Source of the DNA: Rhizomys pruinosus
Taxonomy: Eukaryota > Chordata > Mammalia > Rodentia > Spalacidae
DNA length: 64,000 nt
NCBI GenBank assembly: GCA_009823505.1
Contig: VZQC01010425.1
Coordinates: forward strand, 2,549,562 to 2,613,561
Reading direction: 5' to 3'
The notes beneath the pieces are model-generated. The model was not told the DNA's origin and made no database searches. It worked only from the letters and a program-made list of their open reading frames with translations. Both the position numbers and the translations under genes were made by a program. Of the stretch, positions 1-10,729 are shown one piece after another. How positions within the stretch are numbered: the first letter of the stretch is position 1; each line of letters opens with the position of its first letter.

Positions 1-324
1 ATTTACATTTGTGAGCACAGGATCAAATGACATGATATTCATTCAAGCACAGCTTTGTCCTGACTTTTCCTTAGGCGCACCGCCATCCGCTGAGTACTAT
101 CTTTATATTTCTCATTTGTAATTGAGTATGTCACTGATGCATGCAAGGCCATCTTTTAGAACATCAAAACTGAGATTTTTATCTCTGCCCTGAACTCCTG
201 CTGTTTCTCGATTTGCATGGTGTGCTTTACATTTTCATGGTTCAAGCATGTCTAGACTATTGAAACCAAACACTGCTTTGGGCCTTCACTGCCCACAGTC
301 TTATTTCCTTACTCTGTCTTGTAG

Positions 325-478
325 ATATTGCTGCTTCTGAATTTATTGAGGAGATGCTGCTGAAAGCTGAAATTGACTGGGAAGAAAAACTGAAGGAGCC
401 TCTGTCTGTCCCTAGCTTAGCGCAGGAGGAGTTGTATGAAGAGATTGTACATGACCTTCCAGCACTTTCCAATAAGCT
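325..478 (+). CDS. Myo16: Myo16 exon A, first copy (post-ankyrin linker)
   Basis: Exon of 154 bp between a polypyrimidine tract ending TTGTAG and the donor GTAAGT. It begins with the last two bases of a codon and ends with the first two of another, so it is phase 2 on both sides in the sense that two bases are carried over. The peptide opens [18 protein letters not shown] and closes [14 protein letters not shown]. It is acidic and probably helical, as expected for the linker between the ankyrin repeats and the motor of myosin XVI. It has no stop and joins exon B to make L-S-P-L-V. The exon lies in a segment repeated at 7386-10967, so either this copy or that at 7710-7863 is likely the functional one. 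The 7710 copy has the continuous downstream context, so this one may be an assembly duplicate. Confidence 0.85.
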
Positions 479-709
479 GTAAGTACTTCCTTCCCTGTGG
501 GATGCCACGCAGGACCATCTGGGGAAGCCAGCCAATAGTGTCTCTCAACCAAAGTGTCACAAATATTGGATCAACATATTTACCAAAAACAGGGTGCTGA
601 CAATAACAAGTGTAGCACAAATGTAGAAATCAGTATCACCTTTTAGAACCTTACCTTTTAACTGATCTATTAAATTTTCGTTGCTGTGACTTTGAAGATA
701 GTATTTTAA

Positions 710-943
710 TTTTTTTTTAATTTTATTTATTTATTTTCTATGTGTATGAATGTACTGTCTGCATGTAGGTCTGTGCAATGCCACGGAGGTCAGTAAAGGA
801 TCTCAGATTCCCCTGGAACTGGAGTTCTCCTAGAGCTGGAGTTACAGACGGTTCTCAGTTGCCATGTGGGTGCTGGGGATCAAACTCCGGTCCTCTGCAA
901 GAGCAGTCAGCGCTCTTAACCACTAGGCTATCTCTCCATCCCC
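710..943 (-). mobile_element. B3-like SINE (with internal 17-bp duplication)
   Basis: Reverse-oriented tRNA-derived SINE with the head GGGATGGAGAGATAGCCTAG on the minus strand, box B-like GTTTGATCCC and an A/T-rich tail on the left. A perfect 17-bp target-site duplication, TGAAGATAGTATTTTAA, flanks it at 693-709 and 944-960, so both ends are exact. It recurs at 8095-8328. Confidence 0.9.
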
Positions 944-1140
944 TGAAGATAGTATTTTAAAGAGGCTCCTAGACTTAAATGAACTAAGGGTAAGATTTGC
1001 AGTGACTATCATAATAATGGTTAACTGTCCTAAAGTAAGAAAAGCAAACCCCTTATTGTTTCTTTTAAACATAAATATAGCAAAGCCCCACCTTCTAACA
1101 AAGGTTATTCCTTAATGCTTAAAAATGTCAGGTGCTTGAG

Positions 1141-1274
1141 CCAGGCATGGCGGCGCACACCTTTAACCCTAGCACTTGGGAGGCAGAGGCAGGCAGAGTC
1201 TCTGTGAGTTCAAGGACAGCTGGAGCTACAGGGAGACCCTGTCTCAAAAAGACCGAAAAAAAAAAAGAAAAAAA
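1141..1274 (+). mobile_element. B1 SINE, internally shortened
   Basis: 7SL-derived B1 starting CCAGGCATGGCGGCGCACAC and ending in an A-rich tail, flanked by the 10-bp duplication GTCAGGTGCT at 1127-1136 and 1275-1284. It lacks roughly 29 bp of the usual middle (the CCTGGTCTACAGAGTGAGTT block). It recurs at 8526-8659. Confidence 0.88.
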
Positions 1275-1320
1275 GTCAGGTGCTGTAATAAAACATGTCA
1301 GTAGATTAAAAGTCTGAAAA

Positions 1321-1549
1321 GGCTGGGGCTAAAAGACAGCTCAGCAGTTAAGAGCAGTGACTGCTCTTGTAGAGAACCTAGGTTTGGTTCAAAATCCCCA
1401 CAGGGCAACTAACATCCATCCCTGTCCCTAACTCCAGTTCCATGCGATCCGATGACCTCTTCTGACTTCCATGGGCATTGCACAACATGGATACACTTAC
1501 ATACATACATGCAAGCAATACAATCATACACATAAAATAATAAATTTTT
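1321..1549 (+). mobile_element. B2/B3-type SINE
   Basis: Sense copy starting GGCTGGGGCTAAAAGACAGC, with TGCTCTTGTAGAG and a 3' part CATACACATAAAATAATAAA. The 12-bp duplication AAAGTCTGAAAA flanks it (1309-1320, 1550-1561). It lacks the 17-bp internal duplication and is more diverged, so it looks older. It recurs at 8706-8934. Confidence 0.85.
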
Positions 1550-2229
1550 AAAGTCTGAAAAAGTAATATAAAAGTATGGCTGATAGGGTAGGTGAGGTAA
1601 CAATCTTGAATTAATGCTCAGATTACTGAGGGAGAATGTTATTTAACTCATGAAATGATTTTTTATTTTATCTTTAAGGCATTTTGTTTCCCAACATCTT
1701 CTGTATTATAAAGACACATGAAATGTTAAGAGTAGGCAAATTGCTAAGAACAAAAAGTAGATTCATGGTGGCCATGACTGGAGAGAGGGGTCAACAGGAA
1801 TTGACTTTTCATGTGTAAAGAATTTCTTTGGGGTCTAGTGGAAGTGTTCTGCAAGTGTGTAGTTGTGATGGTCACTGATTTGTGAGCATGCTAAAAAACT
1901 AAATTGTACGGCATGGAGAGATGGGCTTTATGTTATGTGAACTGCACGTCAATACAGGTGGGCATAAATTTAAAATGGAAAAAAATCGGGTTGTAAAGGG
2001 GATCTGCTGTACTCAAAGGTGGGAGTTTCAGGGATTACTGCTGTCCTACAGCTGTTTCTTTTCTGCTGATGAGGATAATGTCTCATGCTGGGTCATCTGA
2101 GGATGACCAGTAAGTAGACAACCTGGGTTTCAACAGTTTGAGAACGAGTAAAACAGTAAAGACAGAAGTTAAAACCCACTTGACTACCAAAACCAAACAT
2201 TGGCACACATAGCTGAATATATCCCACAA

Positions 2230-2232
<3 letters not shown>

Positions 2233-2270
<38 letters not shown>
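2233..2270. repeat. (TG)19 microsatellite
   Basis: Nineteen uninterrupted TG units. The same number is found at 9618-9655 in the second copy, which is notable because such tracts usually change length quickly after duplication. Confidence 0.98.
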
Positions 2271-2276
<6 letters not shown>

Positions 2277-2639
2277 CCACATTGCTCCATCAGACTTAAG
2301 CACTCAACCTGAAACCAGTCCTTGGCTCTGTGTGAGACGCCCACTCAGGATCCACCAAGAGGAAAACAGAATAGGAGGAGGCCTGGGAGGCTAACCGCCC
2401 CCTCCCAAAGAACAGCAGAGGACACACAGAAACCATGTTTCAGATGCACCAGCCTACTTCATGGGCTTAAGTTGTTTGTCAGAACTCAGGTTTCCTGTCC
2501 AAGAAGCAGAAGAGAAGCATTTAACAAAAGTGATCCAGCGCCTGCATCCCGCACCTAAACTCTGTGAGAAATCTCACTTCCACCACAGGCCTTCGAAAGC
2601 ATACTAATCTTTAAAAGGATTTCGTTTAAAAATTTCATA

Positions 2640-3075
2640 TATTTATACATGTTTTGATAAAAATTTACCCCCTAGTCCCTCCTTTCCAATTTCCCCTCTA
2701 ACCCCCACAACTCGTTCTCTTCCAACTTCCCCTGCTCTTCTCTTAAAACCCATTTAGTGCTATGTGTGTGGGCTTGGATATAGGACCACCTACTGGAGCC
2801 TGGGTAGCCTCTCTGGCCATATCCCTGAAAAGAGGTGACTCTCTCTCCTCTAGCAGACCCTCTGTAAGTGGGACCTCATGAGTCGCCCCCCCCCATCCGT
2901 GCTGGGGTTTGTCCGGCTTGGTCCTATGCAAATCCTGTGCATGCTGTCCCAGCTGCTGTCCTGTCCGGGAACACTGTTTCATTTCACCACAGTCATATTG
3001 CTTCTGGCTCCTACATGCCTCCTTCCCCGTCTTCAGTGATGATTCCTGAGCCTTGGGGGCAGGGGTGTGATATAG
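2640..3075 (-). mobile_element. Old L1 3'-end-like fragment, antisense
   Basis: Pyrimidine-rich CCCCTAGTCCCTCCTTTCC block followed by GGACCACCTACTGGAGCCTG, GTGGGACCTCATGAG and CCTGAGCCTTGGGGGCAGGG. This order of motifs is typical of antisense rodent L1 (Lx-type) 3' untranslated sequence as I recall it. It recurs at about 10025-10460. Family assignment is from memory and moderate. Confidence 0.5.
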
Positions 3076-3100
3076 AGGTCCTATTAAAGCTAAGTACTCA

Positions 3101-3344
3101 GGGCTGGAGAGATAGCCTAGCAGTTAAGAGCACCAACTGCTCTTGCAGAGGACCCGGGTTCGATCCCCAGCACCCACATGGCAGCTGAGAACCATCTGTA
3201 ACTCCAATTCCAGAAGAACTCCAGTTCCAGGGGAATCCGACACTGTCTTCTGACCTCCGTGGCATTGCACAACACGGGTGCACAGACTTGCATGCAGACA
3301 GTACATTCATACACATACAAAAATAAATAAAATTAAAAAAAAAT
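3101..3344 (+). mobile_element. B3-like SINE (17-bp duplication subfamily)
   Basis: Full-length sense SINE: head GGGCTGGAGAGATAGCCTAG, box B GGGTTCGATCCCCAGCACCC, internal tandem CTCCAATTCCAGAAGAA / CTCCAGTTCCAGGGGAA, A-rich tail. The flanking 15-bp duplication AAAGCTAAGTACTCA has two mismatches in its partner (3086-3100, 3345-3359). Both differences between the two 3.58-kb copies fall inside this element. Confidence 0.92.
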
Positions 3345-3582
3345 AAAGCTAAATACTCCACAAACTCTTATTTTCTTTAAAGCACATTAAATTTAAAATA
3401 TTCTAGATTCTTATTGGGCTAGAAGAATAAGGAAATATCTCACCTGTTAAATAGCATGGAGATGCATTTATCATTGGATCCAATTAAGTATGCCTTGCCA
3501 GGGCTTTATCGTTACACCAGACTCCGTAAGAAGTTTCCATGGTTGCTCTTACTCCATCTTCAAAGCCCCATTAAAGTTTCTC

Positions 3583-5050
3583 AAGGCCATCTTTTAACAT
3601 CAAAACTAGATTTTTATCTCTCCTGAACTCCTGCTGTTTCTCATTGCATGGTGTGTTTACATTTCATGGTTCAAGCATGTCTAGACTATTGAACCTAAAC
3701 ATGCTGGCCTTCACGTGCCCACAGTTTATTTCCTTACTCTGTCTTGTAGATATTAAAGCTGCTTTGAATTTATGAGGAGATGCTGCTGAAAGGGCTGAAA
3801 TTGACTGAAGAAAAACTGAAGGAGCCTCTGTTCTGTCCCTAGCTTAGCGCAGGAGGAGTTGTATGAAGAGATTGTACATGACCTTCCAGCACTTTCCAAT
3901 AAGCTGTAAGTACTTCCTTCCCTGTGGGATGCCACGCAGGACCATCTGGGGAAGCCAGCCAATAGTGTCTCTCAACCAAAGTGTCACAAATATTGGATCA
4001 ACATATTTACCAAAAACAGAGGGCTGCTAAGGCACAGTGTACGCACAAACTGTAGATAATCAGTATACACAGCCTTTTAGAAGCTTACACTCTTTAACTG
4101 ATCTATTAAATTTTACGTTGCTCCGTGAACCTTCGTTGACCCAGATAGTAATTTTTAATTTTTTTCTTAAATTTTATTTATTTATTTTCTATGTGTATGA
4201 AGTACTGTCTACCTGCGCAGTTAGGTCTGTGCACATGCCCGACGCCGCAGGGTCCAGTAAGGATCTCAAGAATTCCCTGGAACTGGAAGTTCTCCTGAAG
4301 TAGCTCGGAGTTACACTGAACGTTCTCTACGTTCCCATGTGGGTGCTGGGGACTGCGCAACTCCGCTCCTCTGCAAGAGCTGAGGTCAGCGCTCTAACCA
4401 CAGGCTATTCCTCCATCCCTGAAGATAGTATTTTTAAAGAGCTCTCCTAGACCCATCATTATAGCATGATAATCTAAGGGAGAGCTATGTAGCGTGCACC
4501 AGAAGGGACTAATCATCCAATACCTACAAACTTAACAGACAGTGTTAACATGTCCTGCTAGATTAAGTAAGAAACAAACCAAGAGTAAAAACCAACCTTA
4601 CAATTTAAGTTAACAATAATTCTATATACTATAAACATAAATAAAATTAGGCAAAAAGCCTTCAACACATAAACGTATGTTCACTCTAACCGCTAGTTAT
4701 TTAATTTCATGTATAAATTAGCTGTAGAGAAAAAACCATGGTCTAGGTGTTTGTATGGACTCGTCACGGCCCAGGGACTTCGTGCACGCACAATCTGCCC
4801 GAACCTTCTAACACCACGCCTCAAGACCGTCTAGGGAGGCAGAGCAGGCAGAGCTCCCCCTCTGGTAGTTCAACACGGACTCTATCGAGCAGTATTGAAG
4901 ATCTTTCCAACGACTACGTGCCAGCAAGACCATGTCACTTCTAAAAATTCAACTGTAAACGCGATAACCAAAATAAAGAAAAGATAAACACCATATAAAT
5001 TAGCTCACGGTTTGTCTAGTAGTTGCTATAAAAACTAATTAAATCTATTT
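3583..5050 (+). other. Error-rich third version of the exon A region
   Basis: Starting at 3583 the sequence follows copy 1 from position 145. About 250 bp on the left side lose single bases repeatedly. About 188 bp (3832-4019 against 405-592) are exact. After that extra bases accumulate more and more densely through a recognisable but garbled B3 SINE (about 4145-4420) and a garbled B1 (about 4750-4960), until similarity is lost near 5050. Error that grows with distance from a clean core, switching from deletion to insertion, resembles a raw sequencing read more than mutation. The right boundary is approximate. Confidence 0.75.
3750..3905 (+). pseudogene. Corrupted third version of Myo16 exon A
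   Basis: This matches exon A but is 156 bp long and carries several small indels in its first half, for example extra bases after the opening ATATT and within the GAAAG codons, and loss of bases around the tryptophan codon. The reading frame is broken. From about 3832 onward the exon and 114 bp of following intron are identical to the intact copies. The acceptor TTGTAG and donor GTAAGT are still present. A mix of an exact stretch and a dense indel stretch is not how a decaying paralogue ages. I infer unpolished sequence rather than a biological pseudogene. Confidence 0.75.
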
Positions 5051-5292
5051 ATTTTTCTTGTCCGTATGCTCCTACTAACTTAAAAACCCTCACACTTGAG
5101 ATTTCCTATCTAAACACTGGTAGTAGTGAGTTGAAATTGGGATGAGATTCTGCCTCTCCTTGCTTCATTAGGAATTAAGTATAATTGTTTAATGTTAAAA
5201 CTTTATCTTGTCTGCTAAAATAAATTAAAGATCTAACGAATGGAAGCACAGATTGCTTAGTAGTCGCAAACGTTAGAGATTGATGAAAATCT

Positions 5293-5516
5293 AGGGGACT
5301 GGAGATGACCCAGCAGTAAGAGCAATGATGGCTCTTAGGGGACCCTGGTTCGACTCCCAGCATCCACATGGTCGCTAACAACTACCTGTAACTCCAGTTC
5401 CAGGGCATCAGACACCCTCTTCTGACTTCTGTGGGCATTGCAGAACACATGTACACTTACATACATGCAGGCAATACATGCATACACATAAAATAAAAAT
5501 AATAAAATATTTTTAA
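5293..5516 (+). mobile_element. B2/B3-type SINE, diverged
   Basis: Sense copy beginning GGGGACTGGAGATGACCCAG, with GGTTCGACTCCCAGCATCC (box B) and the tail CATACACATAAAATAAAAAT. No internal 17-bp duplication and no clear target duplication. It is intact enough to show that the corrupted sequence has ended by here. Confidence 0.85.
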
Positions 5517-5554
5517 AAAGACTAATTCTCTTTTTAACAGCTTTGACTGCCTAC

Positions 5555-5800
5555 ATCCTTTCTTTTTTTAATATAATACTTTTATTGATGATTTCTGTAT
5601 TTCAAACATTTTTCAGTTCAATTTAGACATATTCCCCTTTCCCTTCCCCCCACCCCACCCCAGATCATCCATTCTGCCATACATGTCCTACATCTTTCTC
5701 TCAGTCTTTTTAAAGTTTTTCTCTGTAAAGGTTTATCGTTTGGGGCAGAATTTAACTACATCAATCTGTTCTTTGACCCAGTCCTTATGTTGTTGTGGTT
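5555..5800 (-). mobile_element. L1-type 3' tail, antisense, old
   Basis: Read on the minus strand this has GGCAGAATGGATGATCTGGG then a G-rich run and an A/T-rich end. The same order occurs at the 3' end of the insertion at 60052-60716 and antisense at 12712-12965. I infer an older member of that family. The 5' limit is uncertain. Confidence 0.55.
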
Positions 5801-7385
5801 CCCTCCCAATCGTCTTGCTCCAAAAATGCCTATATAAATAGGAATTTTATGGAGCAGTTCAGTCCTGTGTGGATAGAACAACTGAGACCACAGACCACGT
5901 TTTTCTGGTGTTTCAGCTGTTTTAAACTCCAGGCGTGCATATCCAAGGTCTCAGGATTGGGAAATGTAAATGTTGTCCTGTCCCTTCCAGATAAGGGGCT
6001 TTGCTGTTGGAACAGTCTCTAAAGAACTCCAGTTAGTTTATATGTACCAGAATTATGTCCTCCAGGAGTAAACTGTATGTTAACTCTGATATATGTTTAG
6101 GAGTTCACATTTTTTCCTTTAATTTTATATTACTCTAAAATATGGATATATACCTTCTACCCATATACATTAATTACCATGTCTGAAAGTAAGTGGTAAG
6201 TTCTTAAAACAAAGCATTTAATGCCTTCGTGTCTCCTCTACTGGTTCTATAAGATTTCATTGCCAAACGTCCACTCTTAGCTTCTTTCCCTAGACAAGGG
6301 ACATTGGACTGATTCTTGGTCTTGTGGAGGACCACATCTGTGTTCTCATTTTAGCCCTAGTGTCATGTGTACACAACCAATTCCCACTGGCAGTTCTCGC
6401 TTTTAGGCCCCCAACAAGTAACCAACCCTCAGACTGAGCCACAGCTCTGTCCTCAGTATAGGACACAAAGTCTCAGAGAGGCTTCTTCACACTGACCCTG
6501 CAGTGTCTACCATGACCCTGCAGTGTCTACCATGGGTCCAGTACCTCTTTTATTGCAGCTGGCAATGCAGCATGGTGCTGGGCTCATCACAATAAAGATA
6601 CTTTCTTAATAGAGATGCACCTTTGAAACACAAGGAACATCAAAGGGGTACCAACTAAATGCACTTGACCAGTCTGGAAGAAAATGAACCAGTTAAAGAG
6701 CCATTATAAAGCCATTAGAGGCCAAGACCTAGGTATTCCTGTGGGGGGCTCAGTGAGTCATCAGCAAACCCATCTCAAAGTCTTTTCATTTGTCTACCTC
6801 TTGCATTTGGAATGGACATAGAAAGCAGAGTCTGGGGAAATGGGAGTTTGAGAAATAGCTTTTAGGTGGGATAGAAACAGAGGCTCCCTAAGTGACAAAG
6901 CCTAGATCTCCTCCCCCTTCCATGCCTATTACTTGATATTCAGCCAGTGGTGACAGAATCCTGACAGGACCAGCTTTCTGTGTCAGCTAAATGACTTTAA
7001 CAAGGCAAAAAAATCTGCATGTCTCCGTGGCTGCCAGCTCTACTGAGGATGGGGAAGGGATGTGTACCTCCACGGGGTCTTAGCTGAGGATAATGCAAAC
7101 TCTTCATAAGATCAATCAGGATTCAGTGGCAATCGTTGCTAAATATAAATTTAGCTGACACGGGTCTATATTTCACCTCAACTACGTCTACATGTCACTG
7201 TTTAGGAATAATTTGTAAGGACATTCATTCATTTATATTTCCAGTGGAAAGCAAAAAAATTCATGAAGTGGCCGGAGGTGGTTCCAGCAACTGAAGTCAG
7301 TGTCTGTGTCTTCACTTAGTGGAGTGTACACAGACACCAAGCAGTGCCTGGTTGTAGCCCAATCTTGGGTATTTTCATCATTTTG
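5801..7385. other. Intron, largely without recognisable repeats
   Basis: No exon, SINE or gene was recognised. The only structure seen is an exact 20-bp tandem pair at 6493-6532. This segment joins the corrupted block to the second exon A copy and is probably the true upstream flank of exon A. Confidence 0.6.
6493..6532. repeat. 20-bp exact tandem pair
   Basis: TGACCCTGCAGTGTCTACCA occurs twice head-to-tail with no mismatch. Confidence 0.95.
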
Positions 7386-7709
7386 ATTTACATTTGTGAG
7401 CACAGGATCAAATGACATGATATTCATTCAAGCACAGCTTTGTCCTGACTTTTCCTTAGGCGCACCGCCATCCGCTGAGTACTATCTTTATATTTCTCAT
7501 TTGTAATTGAGTATGTCACTGATGCATGCAAGGCCATCTTTTAGAACATCAAAACTGAGATTTTTATCTCTGCCCTGAACTCCTGCTGTTTCTCGATTTG
7601 CATGGTGTGCTTTACATTTTCATGGTTCAAGCATGTCTAGACTATTGAAACCAAACACTGCTTTGGGCCTTCACTGCCCACAGTCTTATTTCCTTACTCT
7701 GTCTTGTAG

Positions 7710-7863
7710 ATATTGCTGCTTCTGAATTTATTGAGGAGATGCTGCTGAAAGCTGAAATTGACTGGGAAGAAAAACTGAAGGAGCCTCTGTCTGTCCCTAG
7801 CTTAGCGCAGGAGGAGTTGTATGAAGAGATTGTACATGACCTTCCAGCACTTTCCAATAAGCT
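7710..7863 (+). CDS. Myo16: Myo16 exon A, second copy (post-ankyrin linker)
   Basis: Base-for-base the same 154-bp exon as at 325-478, with the same acceptor (TTGTAG) and donor (GTAAGT). It encodes the acidic linker peptide that follows the ankyrin repeats. Of the three versions, this one sits in sequence that runs uninterrupted into the rest of the intron toward exon B, so I take it as the most likely genuine exon. Because 154 is not a multiple of three, splicing in both copies would shift the downstream motor frame. A normal transcript can therefore use only one. Exon B starts with the single base needed to complete the final leucine codon. Confidence 0.9.
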
Positions 7864-8094
7864 GTAAGTACTTCCTTCCCTGTGGGATGCCACGCAGGAC
7901 CATCTGGGGAAGCCAGCCAATAGTGTCTCTCAACCAAAGTGTCACAAATATTGGATCAACATATTTACCAAAAACAGGGTGCTGACAATAACAAGTGTAG
8001 CACAAATGTAGAAATCAGTATCACCTTTTAGAACCTTACCTTTTAACTGATCTATTAAATTTTCGTTGCTGTGACTTTGAAGATAGTATTTTAA

Positions 8095-8328
8095 TTTTTT
8101 TTTAATTTTATTTATTTATTTTCTATGTGTATGAATGTACTGTCTGCATGTAGGTCTGTGCAATGCCACGGAGGTCAGTAAAGGATCTCAGATTCCCCTG
8201 GAACTGGAGTTCTCCTAGAGCTGGAGTTACAGACGGTTCTCAGTTGCCATGTGGGTGCTGGGGATCAAACTCCGGTCCTCTGCAAGAGCAGTCAGCGCTC
8301 TTAACCACTAGGCTATCTCTCCATCCCC
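8095..8328 (-). mobile_element. B3-like SINE (copy of 710-943)
   Basis: Identical to the element at 710-943, with the same 17-bp target duplication on both sides (8078-8094, 8329-8345). It was carried here by the segmental repeat, not inserted independently. Confidence 0.9.
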
Positions 8329-8525
8329 TGAAGATAGTATTTTAAAGAGGCTCCTAGACTTAAATGAACTAAGGGTAAGATTTGCAGTGACTATCATAAT
8401 AATGGTTAACTGTCCTAAAGTAAGAAAAGCAAACCCCTTATTGTTTCTTTTAAACATAAATATAGCAAAGCCCCACCTTCTAACAAAGGTTATTCCTTAA
8501 TGCTTAAAAATGTCAGGTGCTTGAG

Positions 8526-8659
8526 CCAGGCATGGCGGCGCACACCTTTAACCCTAGCACTTGGGAGGCAGAGGCAGGCAGAGTCTCTGTGAGTTCAAGG
8601 ACAGCTGGAGCTACAGGGAGACCCTGTCTCAAAAAGACCGAAAAAAAAAAAGAAAAAAA
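8526..8659 (+). mobile_element. B1 SINE, internally shortened (copy of 1141-1274)
   Basis: Same element, same internal loss and same 10-bp flanks as at 1141-1274. Part of the second 3.58-kb copy. Confidence 0.88.
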
Positions 8660-8705
8660 GTCAGGTGCTGTAATAAAACATGTCAGTAGATTAAAAGTCT
8701 GAAAA

Positions 8706-8934
8706 GGCTGGGGCTAAAAGACAGCTCAGCAGTTAAGAGCAGTGACTGCTCTTGTAGAGAACCTAGGTTTGGTTCAAAATCCCCACAGGGCAACTAACAT
8801 CCATCCCTGTCCCTAACTCCAGTTCCATGCGATCCGATGACCTCTTCTGACTTCCATGGGCATTGCACAACATGGATACACTTACATACATACATGCAAG
8901 CAATACAATCATACACATAAAATAATAAATTTTT
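8706..8934 (+). mobile_element. B2/B3-type SINE (copy of 1321-1549)
   Basis: Same element and same 12-bp target duplication as in the first copy. Confidence 0.85.
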
Positions 8935-9614
8935 AAAGTCTGAAAAAGTAATATAAAAGTATGGCTGATAGGGTAGGTGAGGTAACAATCTTGAATTAAT
9001 GCTCAGATTACTGAGGGAGAATGTTATTTAACTCATGAAATGATTTTTTATTTTATCTTTAAGGCATTTTGTTTCCCAACATCTTCTGTATTATAAAGAC
9101 ACATGAAATGTTAAGAGTAGGCAAATTGCTAAGAACAAAAAGTAGATTCATGGTGGCCATGACTGGAGAGAGGGGTCAACAGGAATTGACTTTTCATGTG
9201 TAAAGAATTTCTTTGGGGTCTAGTGGAAGTGTTCTGCAAGTGTGTAGTTGTGATGGTCACTGATTTGTGAGCATGCTAAAAAACTAAATTGTACGGCATG
9301 GAGAGATGGGCTTTATGTTATGTGAACTGCACGTCAATACAGGTGGGCATAAATTTAAAATGGAAAAAAATCGGGTTGTAAAGGGGATCTGCTGTACTCA
9401 AAGGTGGGAGTTTCAGGGATTACTGCTGTCCTACAGCTGTTTCTTTTCTGCTGATGAGGATAATGTCTCATGCTGGGTCATCTGAGGATGACCAGTAAGT
9501 AGACAACCTGGGTTTCAACAGTTTGAGAACGAGTAAAACAGTAAAGACAGAAGTTAAAACCCACTTGACTACCAAAACCAAACATTGGCACACATAGCTG
9601 AATATATCCCACAA

Positions 9615-9617
<3 letters not shown>

Positions 9618-9655
<38 letters not shown>
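9618..9655. repeat. (TG)19 microsatellite (second copy)
   Basis: Exactly as long as its partner at 2233-2270. Confidence 0.98.
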
Positions 9656-9661
<6 letters not shown>

Positions 9662-10024
9662 CCACATTGCTCCATCAGACTTAAGCACTCAACCTGAAAC
9701 CAGTCCTTGGCTCTGTGTGAGACGCCCACTCAGGATCCACCAAGAGGAAAACAGAATAGGAGGAGGCCTGGGAGGCTAACCGCCCCCTCCCAAAGAACAG
9801 CAGAGGACACACAGAAACCATGTTTCAGATGCACCAGCCTACTTCATGGGCTTAAGTTGTTTGTCAGAACTCAGGTTTCCTGTCCAAGAAGCAGAAGAGA
9901 AGCATTTAACAAAAGTGATCCAGCGCCTGCATCCCGCACCTAAACTCTGTGAGAAATCTCACTTCCACCACAGGCCTTCGAAAGCATACTAATCTTTAAA
10001 AGGATTTCGTTTAAAAATTTCATA

Positions 10025-10460
10025 TATTTATACATGTTTTGATAAAAATTTACCCCCTAGTCCCTCCTTTCCAATTTCCCCTCTAACCCCCACAACTCGT
10101 TCTCTTCCAACTTCCCCTGCTCTTCTCTTAAAACCCATTTAGTGCTATGTGTGTGGGCTTGGATATAGGACCACCTACTGGAGCCTGGGTAGCCTCTCTG
10201 GCCATATCCCTGAAAAGAGGTGACTCTCTCTCCTCTAGCAGACCCTCTGTAAGTGGGACCTCATGAGTCGCCCCCCCCCATCCGTGCTGGGGTTTGTCCG
10301 GCTTGGTCCTATGCAAATCCTGTGCATGCTGTCCCAGCTGCTGTCCTGTCCGGGAACACTGTTTCATTTCACCACAGTCATATTGCTTCTGGCTCCTACA
10401 TGCCTCCTTCCCCGTCTTCAGTGATGATTCCTGAGCCTTGGGGGCAGGGGTGTGATATAG
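10025..10460 (-). mobile_element. Old L1 3'-end-like fragment, antisense (copy)
   Basis: Second copy of the fragment at 2640-3075, carried by the segmental repeat. Confidence 0.5.
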
Positions 10461-10485
10461 AGGTCCTATTAAAGCTAAGTACTCA

Positions 10486-10729
10486 GGGCTGGAGAGATAG
10501 CCTAGCAGTTAAGAGCACCAACTGCTCTTGCAGAGGACCCGGGTTCGATCCCCAGCACCCACATGGCAGCTGAGAACCATCTGTAACTCCAATTCCAGAA
10601 GAACTCCAGTTCCAGGGGAATCCGACACAGTCTTCTGACCTCCGTGGCATTGCACAACACGGGTGCACAGACTTGCATGCAGACAGTACATTCAAACACA
10701 TACAAAAATAAATAAAATTAAAAAAAAAT
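10486..10729 (+). mobile_element. B3-like SINE (copy of 3101-3344)
   Basis: Matches the element at 3101-3344 apart from A for T at 10629 and 10695. The second change alters the usual CATTCATACACAT tail motif to CATTCAAACACAT, so the copy-1 base is the family state there. At 10629 most other copies in the window have C, so neither copy carries the family base. Confidence 0.92.

Larger units (their letters stand above)
1..3582 (+). repeat. Direct repeat copy 1 (3.58 kb, carries exon A)
   Basis: Positions 1-3582 equal 7386-10967 at a constant offset of 7385 with no length change. Homopolymers and a (TG)19 tract match exactly. Only two differences were noticed, both T here and A in copy 2, at 3244 and 3310. 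The repeat may begin before the window. After 3582 the sequence jumps to an error-rich version of position 145 onward. The segment holds exon A, three B2/B3-type SINEs, a B1, a TG tract and an old L1-type fragment, listed separately. Confidence 0.97.

Noticed and set aside
3140..3185. tRNA gene, because of A-box and B-box-like sequence in many places
   Set aside because: These are the tRNA-derived heads of B2/B3-type SINEs. They lack a full cloverleaf and are followed by the SINE body.
3098..3361. Repeated 60-100-codon frames with GCWGSNPGPLQEQ-type peptides at many places
   Set aside because: They are translations of the B3-like SINE, which has long stop-free stretches in several frames.
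3583..5050. Ancient paralogous exon or pseudogene
   Set aside because: The exact core of about 188 bp, including intron, beside densely indel-ridden flanks does not fit uniform ageing. Sequencing or assembly error is simpler.
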